Part shown: positions 7,099 to 11,295 of the stretch, in pieces | How positions within the stretch are numbered: position 1 is the stretch's first letter | Layout of the letters: every line of letters begins with the position of its first letter | Source of the DNA: Anaerolineaceae bacterium | Lineage (GTDB): Bacteria; Chloroflexota; Anaerolineae; JAAYZQ01 | Direction: 5' to 3' | Length of the DNA stretch: 11,295 nucleotides | Assembly (NCBI GenBank): GCA_012514775.1 | Contig: JAAYZQ010000188.1 | Location: 1-11,295, forward strand | The notes under the pieces: generated by a model | Database searches by the model: none | What the model saw: the letters and a program-made list of their open reading frames with translations, nothing else | What the model was told of the DNA's origin: nothing | Program-made: the position numbers and the translations under genes

Positions 7099-7447
7099 TA
7101 GGGCGGGTGGGATTCGAACCCACACGGGGTATTACCCCAGCGGATTTTCGCACTACCATGGCTTTCGCCACCCCTGACGGGTTTGTAGTCCGGACTTTAC
7201 CTTGACCCTGGGTGCCCACCGTAGGTCCCGACCGTCAAGTCTCTACACCTTCTTCTTGCACGCCCGCCGATTGCCCTCCAATGGGGGCAATCGGGGCACG
7301 AGGCACGTTGCGCAAGAAGCTTGGCTCGGGATTGCCACCACCGCTACGTGCTGAGGGTTCCCCGAATTTGGCCGGATTCACGCGGGGAGTTTCCTGCCCC
7401 GGTGCTCCTCTAGAAGTCCGCAGCGTCTGCCCTTTCGCCACCGCCCC
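7099..7447 (-). tRNA. tRNA-Leu (anticodon UAA), split by a group I intron
   Basis: The 5' exon (7447-7414) starts with acceptor strand GGGGCGG, has the Leu-type D arm GCG-AAAGGGCAGA-CGC and ends in GCGGACTT. The 3' exon (7148-7099) begins AAAATCCGC, which closes the anticodon stem (GCGGA/TCCGC) and gives loop CTTAAAA with anticodon TAA. A long variable arm (GGGGTAATACCCC) marks a class II tRNA, followed by the T arm GTGGG-TTCGAAT-CCCAC, acceptor CCGCCCT and discriminator A73. No CCA is encoded. The intron (7413-7149) falls between anticodon positions 34 and 35, as in cyanobacterial and plastid tRNA-Leu(UAA). Joined exons make an 84-base tRNA. The first pair is G1 with U72, a wobble. It is the last gene of the Phe-Gly-Cys-Leu operon and is followed by a terminator. 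Confidence 0.92.
7149..7413 (-). ncRNA. Group I intron in tRNA-Leu(UAA), IC3-like, no internal protein
   Basis: About 265 nt of self-splicing-type RNA on the minus strand. Core elements appear in the right order: P near 7370-7357 (AAATTCGGGGAACC), Q near 7336-7321 (GGCAATCCCGAGCCAA), R near 7245-7233 with GACTT, and S near 7200-7189 with AAGTCC. P4 pairs TCGGG in P with CCCGA in Q, and P7 pairs GACTT (7241-7237) with AAGTC (7197-7193). A P2-like hairpin (about 7400-7382) and a P9-like hairpin TGGC-GAAA-GCCA (7170-7159) both carry GAAA tetraloops, as in tRNA-Leu introns, where such loops dock into other helices. A 10-bp stem lies at 7294-7267 in the P6/P8 region. The intron ends in G (7149), the expected terminal guanosine, and the exon ends in U, as needed for a U-G pair in P1. 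P1 itself is not resolved with confidence. No homing endonuclease is encoded. Confidence 0.88.
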
Positions 7448-7470
7448 ACAGCAGCCCGTCCATAGCAAAG

Positions 7471-7494
7471 GGCTGATAGCGATCGCTATCAGCC
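7471..7494 (-). repeat. Perfect 24-bp palindrome in the tRNA-Cys/tRNA-Leu spacer
   Basis: The half-site GGCTGATAGCGA is followed immediately by its exact reverse complement. In RNA it would fold as a 10-bp stem with a GAUC loop. It lies in the 56-bp spacer transcribed between tRNA-Cys and tRNA-Leu. Only a short CTTTGC follows on the minus strand, so it is a weak terminator candidate; a processing or attenuation signal is equally possible. Its centre is the octamer GCGATCGC. Confidence 0.8.
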
Positions 7495-7503
7495 GCTTGC
7501 TAC

Positions 7504-7577
7504 TGGAGGCGACGACGGGATTCGAACCCGTGATCGCGGTTTTGCAGACCGCTGCCTTTCCACTTGGCTACGTCGCC
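7504..7577 (-). tRNA. tRNA-Cys (anticodon GCA)
   Basis: Cloverleaf on the minus strand: acceptor GGCGACG/CGTCGCC fully paired, anticodon stem GCGGT/ACCGC around loop CTGCAAA (anticodon GCA), and T arm with GGTTCGAATCC. The discriminator base is U73, the identity base for Cys. CCA is encoded (7506-7504), unlike the other three tRNAs here. It lies 12 bp after tRNA-Gly in the same transcript. Confidence 0.97.
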
Positions 7578-7589
7578 TTTCAACGACAG

Positions 7590-7661
7590 AGCGGGCGATG
7601 GGATTCGAACCCACGACCCTCTCCTTGGCAAGGAGATGCTCTACCACTGAGCCACGCCCGC
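7590..7661 (-). tRNA. tRNA-Gly (anticodon GCC)
   Basis: Cloverleaf on the minus strand: acceptor GCGGGCG/CGCCCGC perfectly paired, D arm GCTCAGTGGTAGAGC, anticodon stem CTCCT/AGGAG around loop TGCC within TTGCCAA (anticodon GCC), T arm GTGGG-TTCGAAT-CCCAT. The discriminator is U73, as expected for bacterial Gly. No CCA is encoded. Confidence 0.97.
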
Positions 7662-7687
7662 ATTGTACTGGTCGTATTCGGTTCTGA

Positions 7688-7760
7688 TGCCGCAGCCCAG
7701 ACTTGAACTGGGGACACCTTGATTTTCAGTCAAGTGCTCTACCAACTGAGCTACCGCGGC
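7688..7760 (-). tRNA. tRNA-Phe (anticodon GAA)
   Basis: Cloverleaf on the minus strand: acceptor GCCGCGG/CTGCGGC (one G-U pair), D arm GCTCAGTTGGTAGAGC, anticodon stem CTTGA/TCAAG around loop CTGAAAA (anticodon GAA), T arm CCCAG-TTCAAGT-CTGGG, discriminator A73. No CCA is encoded. It is the first gene of the tRNA operon, about 7 bases after the expected transcription start. Confidence 0.97.
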
Positions 7761-7773
7761 AGGTGCAGGCGAC

Positions 7774-7802
7774 ATTGTAGTACAACTTACGTGACTTGTC
7801 AA
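7774..7802 (-). promoter_or_regulatory. Strong promoter of the tRNA operon
   Basis: On the minus strand a perfect TTGACA (7802-7797) and TACAAT (7779-7774, five of six) are separated by exactly 17 bases, ending 13 bases before tRNA-Phe. It is the closest match to the sigma-70 consensus in the window, as expected for stable RNA genes. Confidence 0.88.
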
Positions 7803-7814
7803 ACCCCGGGGCGC

Positions 7815-8912
7815 TTAATGCGCGACCCCTTCGCCCGCCTCTGCCCGCCGCCTCAGGAGCGAGAGATAGCGGGGGATGACGGTGGTGTACAGGCGGTAGG
7901 CCGCCGGCCAGGGGGCATAGTCCCAGGCCCCCAGGCCCCGGGCCAGCTCGCCGCCCAGGCCCAGCTTGAAGCGTGTCACGCCCCACATGGGGTCCGATTC
8001 GACCAGGTTCTCGGGCGCACCCCACAGATCGTAGAGGGTGCAGCCGGCGGCCCGGGCGTGGCGCATGGCCTCCCACTGCAACAGGTTGTTGGGCATCAGG
8101 TTGCGATGCTTCTCTGACGAGGCGCCGTACATGTACCAGGCCGTGGGGCCAAAGGTCACGATCAGGAGCCCCGCCACGGCCTCGCCCTCGACCTCGGCCA
8201 GGAGCAGGCAGCCCTGGCCCCGCGCCAAAAAGCTGCCCCAAGCGTCGTGGTAGTAGTCGGGGGGCCGGATGGGAAAGCCGTCGCGCTGCGCCGTTTCGGC
8301 ATAGAGCCGGTAAAAGAGAGCCAGGTCGGCAGCCATGCCCCGGCGGATGGCGACGCCTCGCCGCTGCGCCAGGCGCAGGTTGTAGCGGCTCTTTTGTTTC
8401 ATACCCGCCAGCAACGCCTCTTCGCCGGGCCGCAGGTCGAGGAGCACGGTGTTGCGGAATTGCACCTGGCTGCCCGAAAAGCGCCAGCCTCGCCGGGCGA
8501 GGAGGGCCGCCACCCGCGGCGCGACGGCCGGCCGCCCCGCGAAGGCCGGCGCGGCCTCGGGATAGTAGACGTCGGGATCGATCTTGACAAACATCGCCCG
8601 GCGGCGGCGCGCCAGGGCCTCCAGCTCGCCCAGGACGCCCTCCGCCACGGTCTCGTCGTTCCAGTCCAGGGCGGGGCCGCGGGGCACGTAGAGGACCGAT
8701 GCGGGCGCCAGGGGCAGCGACGTGGCGCGCCGCTCCAGGACCGAGGCCGCGGCCACGGTCTGCGCCCCCTGGCGAAACAGGAACCGCCCGGCCCGCCACC
8801 CATGGCGCGCTTTGAGCTCGCCCCAAACCCACGACTGCAACATCTGGGGGTCGGGCAGCTCCAGCAGCGGCCGGTCCCAGGCCCGCGGGTCGTCGACGGC
8901 GACGGCGTCCAT
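7815..8912 (-). CDS. FemX/FemAB-like aminoacyltransferase (second gene of the pair)
   Basis: A GNAT-fold protein of the FemABX group, which transfers amino acids from aminoacyl-tRNA to the peptidoglycan precursor to build cross-bridges. The 365 residues show LQSWVWGELKARHGW (25-39), SVLYVPRGP, the basic MKQKSRYNLRLAQRRGV (from 171) typical of the family, ETAQRDGFPI, GCLLLAEVEGEAVAGLL, and the C-terminal signature WYMYGASSEKHRNLMPN, LLQWEAMRHARAAGC, YDLWGAP and WGVTRFKLGLGG. The ATG at 8912 shares one base with the TGA of the upstream paralogue (TGATG), and GGAGG stands just before it, so the two are translationally coupled. An open frame continues upstream only inside the neighbour. It lacks the coiled-coil helical arm of staphylococcal FemA, as far as can be seen. 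Which amino acid is transferred is unknown. The gene ends 13 bp before the tRNA operon's promoter, on the same strand. Confidence 0.88.
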   Translation of the reverse strand: MDAVAVDDPRAWDRPLLELPDPQMLQSWVWGELKARHGWRAGRFLFRQGAQTVAAASVLERRATSLPLAPASVLYVPRGPALDWNDETVAEGVLGELEALARRRRAMFVKIDPDVYYPEAAPAFAGRPAVAPRVAALLARRGWRFSGSQVQFRNTVLLDLRPGEEALLAGMKQKSRYNLRLAQRRGVAIRRGMAADLALFYRLYAETAQRDGFPIRPPDYYHDAWGSFLARGQGCLLLAEVEGEAVAGLLIVTFGPTAWYMYGASSEKHRNLMPNNLLQWEAMRHARAAGCTLYDLWGAPENLVESDPMWGVTRFKLGLGGELARGLGAWDYAPWPAAYRLYTTVIPRYLSLLRRRAEAGEGVAH

Positions 8913-9955
8913 CACCCTCCCCGCCTCCGCAGGCCCACCAGTCGCTCGCGCAGGGCCAGCGCCACGTTGTAGAGCCGGTAACGCAGGGGAGAATAGACCA
9001 GGTCCCAGGCGCCGGCCGTGCGCACCAGGCGCCCGCCAAAGCCTCGCTTGAAGCGGTAAACCCCCCACAAGCCGTCGCTGCGCTCGGCAAAGCCGGCCTC
9101 CAGGGTCTCTTCCTCCTCGTCGGGCACGCCCCACAGGTCATAGTAAAGGCAGCCCCGCTGGCGTGCCCAGAGCATCGCCTCCCACTGGAGGAGGTAGGTG
9201 GGCATCAGCTCGCGCTTCTCTCCCGACGACGCGCCGTACATGTAGCAGGCGGCGCGCTCGAAGGCCATGGCCACCAGCCCGGCCAGGAGCTGGCCCTCGT
9301 GCTCGGCCAGGAGCAGGCAGCCCCGGTCGCCGGACACGAACAGCTCGTGGGCGGCCTCGTAGTAGGCCCGGGTATGAATGCCAAAGCCGTCCCGCCGGGC
9401 CGTCTCTTCCATCAGGCCGTAAAAAGCCGACAGATCCTCCTCGCTGCCGGGACGCACGCTCACGCCCTTGCGCGCCGCCAGGCGCACGTTGTAGCGGGTC
9501 TTTTGTTTCATGCGCGCCAGGACCGCATCGGCCTCGCCCTGGAGATCCACGACCAGGGTCCGCCGCGGCTGCACGTCCTGGGTGCTGGGCCGGAAGCCGG
9601 CGGCCCGAAGATCGCCGGCCAGGGCCTCGTCTTCCTCGCGGTCGGGCTCGATCTTCAGGCAGATGGCCCCTCGCCTGCGGGCCATGGGCCGGATGGCCGC
9701 CAGCAGGTCCGCCAGGGCCGCGGGCTCCAGGCTGCCGGCCGGTCCCCGGGGTACGTAGGCGATGCTGCCCAGGCCGGCGGGCAGCGGGCGAAACAGGACC
9801 TGGGCCAGGGCCGGGCCGGCTGCCACCCGCCCCACCTGCCAGCCGAAGCGGGCCTTCAGCTCGCCCCAGGGCCAGGTCTGCAGCAGGTGCCCATCCGCCG
9901 CGGCGACCATGCGGTCCCACTCTTCGCCACTGAATGGTTCGTTCGTCGATGCCAT
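8912..9955 (-). CDS. FemX/FemAB-like aminoacyltransferase (first gene of the pair)
   Basis: A paralogue of the next gene, 347 residues, with the same motif order: LLQTWPWGELKARFGW, SIAYVPRGP, ICLKIEPD, MKQKTRYNVRLAARKGV (from 149), ETARRDGFGI, RGCLLLAEHEGQLLAG, CYMYGASSGEKRELMP, YLLQWEAMLWARQRGC, YYDLWGVP and WGVYRFKRGFGG. The pair probably add successive residues to the peptidoglycan side chain, as FemX/A/B do in firmicutes; that is inferred from family and pairing. The frame is open to 10015, but a TTGCCA-17-TATAAT promoter falls inside that extension and places the transcription start at, or within a base of, ATG 9955. I therefore start at 9955, on a leaderless message without a ribosome site. 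An acidic insert (PDEEEETLEAG) near the C-terminus distinguishes it from its partner. Confidence 0.88.
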   Translation of the reverse strand: MASTNEPFSGEEWDRMVAAADGHLLQTWPWGELKARFGWQVGRVAAGPALAQVLFRPLPAGLGSIAYVPRGPAGSLEPAALADLLAAIRPMARRRGAICLKIEPDREEDEALAGDLRAAGFRPSTQDVQPRRTLVVDLQGEADAVLARMKQKTRYNVRLAARKGVSVRPGSEEDLSAFYGLMEETARRDGFGIHTRAYYEAAHELFVSGDRGCLLLAEHEGQLLAGLVAMAFERAACYMYGASSGEKRELMPTYLLQWEAMLWARQRGCLYYDLWGVPDEEEETLEAGFAERSDGLWGVYRFKRGFGGRLVRTAGAWDLVYSPLRYRLYNVALALRERLVGLRRRGG

Positions 9956-9962
9956 GCCGGGG

Positions 9963-9991
9963 ATTATATCATGCCCGGCCGGGCATGGCAA
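9963..9991 (-). promoter_or_regulatory. Promoter of the femX-like pair (leaderless transcript)
   Basis: On the minus strand TTGCCA (9991-9986) and a perfect TATAAT (9968-9963) are 17 bases apart. Only seven bases lie between TATAAT and the ATG at 9955, so RNA would begin at or next to the A of ATG. The gap, CCCCGGC, contains no ribosome-binding site, which agrees with leaderless translation. Confidence 0.8.
9970..9987 (-). promoter_or_regulatory. 18-bp palindromic operator candidate in the femX promoter
   Basis: CATGCCCGGCCGGGCATG is a perfect 18-bp inverted repeat filling the spacer between the -35 and -10 boxes and overlapping the -35 by two bases. A dimeric regulator bound here would block RNA polymerase. 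The regulator is not identifiable from this window. Confidence 0.6.
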
Positions 9992-10025
9992 AGGAGCCGG
10001 CCGCTGTCGGGGCACAGCATGTCGC

Positions 10026-10192
10026 GTCCGGGAAACGGCCCCGGACCCTGTCCGGGAAACGGCCCCGGACCCTGTCCGGGAAACGGCCCCGGACCCTGTC
10101 CGGGAAACGGCCCCGGACCCTGTCCGGGAAACGGCCCCGGACCCTGTCCGGGAAACGGCCCTGGACCTTGCCCGGCAACGGCCCGGGACCCT
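10026..10192. repeat. Tandem array of a 24-bp hairpin-forming repeat
   Basis: Five identical 24-bp units (10026-10145) are followed by a sixth with two changes (10146-10169) and a degenerate 23-bp seventh (10170-10192). Each unit is GTCCGGG, spacer AAACGGC, CCCGGAC, then CCT. The two arms are exact complements, so each unit can form a 7-bp hairpin. The CCCGGAC arm can alternatively pair with GTCCGGG of the next unit across CCT. Unit length divides by three, so all frames stay open and generate repetitive false ORFs on both strands; none has a supporting start or homology. The array lies between divergent promoters of femX and nuoA. Confidence 0.93.
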
Positions 10193-10355
10193 GCCCGTGG
10201 GGTGCAGCCGGAAAAATTACCCTACGAGGTCCGTCATTCCAGGCGCTAAAACCGACGAACAAGCCAAGTCCGCCCCCTTTCGACTGCGCTTCTTCGTGGG
10301 CAGCCGGCCCTTTTCTGGCGGCCGCGGCATTTGTGCCAAAAACCGCAACAAGAAC
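10193..10355. other. Intergenic stretch without recognised features
   Basis: This is the remainder of the 459-bp non-coding interval between the femX and nuo genes, after the tandem repeats and before the nuo promoter. It is less GC-rich than the array and contains AT-rich patches (for example GGAAAAATTACC). I see no RNA gene, terminator or convincing small reading frame in it. Confidence 0.5.
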
Positions 10356-10384
10356 TTGCCTTTTCCCTGGAAATGTGGCATAAT
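10356..10384 (+). promoter_or_regulatory. Promoter of the nuo operon
   Basis: TTGCCT (10356-10361) and CATAAT (10379-10384) are 17 bases apart, each with four or five matches to the sigma-70 boxes. The nuoA ATG lies 30 bases downstream, preceded by AGGAGG at 10407-10412. Confidence 0.65.
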
Positions 10385-10414
10385 GGCTCGCGTCCTGAGC
10401 TAGAATAGGAGGTT

Positions 10415-10777
10415 ATGACATTGCTGTCAGACTACAATTTCATCGGCATTTACGCTGCCGTGGCAATCATCTTCCCCTTCATTGCACTGGGCCTGGCGTG
10501 GGTTCTACGCCCGAAGAAGCCCAATCCGGTAAAAATCGATACGTACGAGTGTGGCCAGCTAGGCACCGGTGATGCCTGGGTTCGCTTCCGCGCTCAGTAT
10601 TACATCTATGCCCTCGTTTTCGTCGTCTTTGACGTCGAGGCTGTTTTCCTGTTCCCCTGGGCTGTGGCCTACAACCAGGTGGGGCTCTGGGCCCTGGCAG
10701 AGGCATTTCTCTTCCTGGGCATCCTCACCGTGGGGCTGGTCTATGCCTGGCGAAAGGGAGCCCTCCGCTGGCAATAG
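10415..10777 (+). CDS. nuoA: NADH-quinone oxidoreductase subunit A
   Basis: A small inner-membrane subunit of respiratory complex I, at the junction of the membrane arm and the peripheral arm. The 120-residue protein has three membrane segments: about 10-30 (IYAAVAIIFPFIALGLAWVL), about 64-85 and about 90-110. Diagnostic blocks are KIDTYECGQ, with the conserved loop cysteine, and RFRAQYYIYALVFVVFDVEA, which carries the conserved acidic FDVEAVF motif. Length is typical. AGGAGG ends two bases before the ATG, a short but strong ribosome site, and a promoter lies just upstream, so nuoA probably starts the operon. The next gene is nuoH, 96 bp downstream; nuoB, nuoC and nuoD, which normally follow nuoA, are absent here. 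Confidence 0.96.
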   Translation: MTLLSDYNFIGIYAAVAIIFPFIALGLAWVLRPKKPNPVKIDTYECGQLGTGDAWVRFRAQYYIYALVFVVFDVEAVFLFPWAVAYNQVGLWALAEAFLFLGILTVGLVYAWRKGALRWQ

Positions 10778-10873
10778 TCGACATCGGATAGCCAACCCCG
10801 TTCCGCCGGTCTCCCTCGCTCCGGGTGCCTCGCGGCAGGGATTGGAAGCCGGAATCGTGTAGAGGTGAAGCGT

Positions 10874-11295
10874 ATGGATTTCATTTTGAACTTTTGGGTC
10901 GAGCTTGGCAACTGGGTAGCCGGTGTCCTGTCCGGCTGGGGCATGCCCGAATGGGGCGTCAACCTTTTTGCCGACATCGTCGGGGTTCTCATCCTGGTGG
11001 TGGTCGGCATCATGGCCGTCATCGTGTTCACGCCCATGGAGCGCAAGGTCATTGCCCGCATGCAGGACCGGCCCGGGCCGAACCGCACCTGGGGTTACGG
11101 TGCCATCCAGGCATTTGCCGATGCCATCAAGATGCTCACCAAGGAAGACGTCACCCCCGCCAACGCCGATAAGCGACTGCACATGCTGGCCCCCATCCTG
11201 GTGGTCATCCCCTCCCTCCTGGTGTTTGCCGTGTTGCCCTTTGGGCCGCGCCTGGTGGGGCAGGACCTGAACATCGGCGTGCTCTATTTCGTCGC
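10874..11295 (+). CDS. nuoH: NADH-quinone oxidoreductase subunit H (N-terminal part, runs off the window)
   Basis: The membrane subunit that forms part of the quinone-binding chamber and the first proton path of complex I. About 140 of the usual 330-430 residues are present. After a short lead, a membrane segment (LFADIVGVLILVVVGIMAVI) runs into the hallmark first loop FTPMERKVIARMQDRPGPNR, then AIQAFADAIKMLTKEDVTPA with the conserved acidic residues facing the quinone channel, and a second hydrophobic segment (LHMLAPILVVIPSLLVFAVL). In most NuoH the loop continues as a 'VGP.GLLQP' pattern; here it reads TWGYGAIQA, a visible divergence. The start ATG has GAGGTG six bases upstream. It follows nuoA on the same strand and is presumably co-transcribed with further membrane-arm genes beyond the edge. 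Confidence 0.95.
   Translation, partial: MDFILNFWVELGNWVAGVLSGWGMPEWGVNLFADIVGVLILVVVGIMAVIVFTPMERKVIARMQDRPGPNRTWGYGAIQAFADAIKMLTKEDVTPANADKRLHMLAPILVVIPSLLVFAVLPFGPRLVGQDLNIGVLYFV

Noticed and set aside
6350..7219. Long reading frame (289 codons) including yedF and extending upstream across tRNA-Leu
   Set aside because: The extension runs through a terminator, a promoter and the tRNA-Leu 3' exon and intron. The conserved protein starts at ATG 6949.
7096..7450. tmRNA or tRNA-Sec, suggested by a T arm followed by a long unexplained upstream RNA
   Set aside because: The exons join into a complete tRNA-Leu(UAA), and the intervening RNA has group I core elements; there is no tag reading frame and no UCA anticodon.
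7235..7468. 77-codon minus-strand frame inside the intron, considered as a homing endonuclease
   Set aside because: It starts in the tRNA 5' exon, shows no LAGLIDADG, HNH or GIY-YIG motif, and overlaps structured intron core elements.
7471..7494. Evidence of cyanobacterial origin from the GCGATCGC octamer
   Set aside because: One occurrence of an 8-base palindrome in GC-rich DNA is not informative without genome-wide counts, and no neighbouring gene points to cyanobacteria.
10026..10192. CRISPR array
   Set aside because: The units are directly adjacent with no unique spacers, so this is a simple tandem repeat.
9934..10383. Plus-strand reading frames across the repeat array (repeated RPRTLSGK or GNGPGPCP peptides)
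   Set aside because: They arise because a 24-bp unit keeps all frames open; there is no ribosome site, no recognisable domain, and they overlap the femX promoter.

Overview
The window is GC-rich, densely coded bacterial DNA with no sign of plasmid or phage. Gene content suggests a member of the Chloroflexota (Anaerolineae-like): a HyuA-type protein beside a deoxynucleoside kinase, paired FemX-like enzymes, and nuoA followed directly by nuoH. This taxonomic call is inference only; no rRNA or marker gene is present to confirm it.

Layout, left to right. (1) On the plus strand, positions 1-2372 hold the end of an amino-acid-type ABC transporter binding protein, a strong stem-loop, the membrane permease, and a Gfo/Idh/MocA oxidoreductase closely coupled to the permease. 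(2) Convergent to this, on the minus strand, a hydantoinase/oxoprolinase-family protein (HyuA-like) lies upstream of a deoxynucleoside kinase (5123 down to 2385). (3) A selenium pair on the minus strand, yedF then selD (6949 down to 5239), has its own promoter. selD appears to be a selenoprotein: the conventional open frame starts too late, and an in-frame TGA at 6238-6240 sits exactly at the catalytic Cys/Sec position. (4) A minus-strand tRNA operon, Phe-Gly-Cys-Leu (7760 down to 7099), runs from a near-consensus promoter to a rho-independent terminator. The tRNA-Leu(UAA) gene is split in its anticodon by a group I intron of about 265 nt, laid out like the cyanobacterial/plastid tRNA-Leu intron. 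(5) Two tandem, overlapping FemX-like genes on the minus strand (9955 down to 7815) are driven by a promoter that implies a leaderless mRNA and that carries an 18-bp palindrome between its -35 and -10 boxes. (6) A non-coding stretch of 459 bp (9956-10414) holds that promoter, a seven-copy array of about 24 bp and the nuo promoter. (7) nuoA and the start of nuoH, on the plus strand, run off the right edge.

How the parts work together. YedF and SelD belong to selenium handling; SelD makes selenophosphate, the donor for selenocysteine, and as a selenoprotein it would depend on its own product. The tRNA operon serves translation, and its tRNA-Leu needs intron excision before use. The FemX pair probably adds amino acids from aminoacyl-tRNAs to peptidoglycan precursors. 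NuoA and NuoH are membrane subunits of respiratory complex I. The most unusual items are the split tRNA-Leu, the recoded selD, the regulated leaderless femX promoter, and the nuoA-nuoH junction that lacks nuoBCD.
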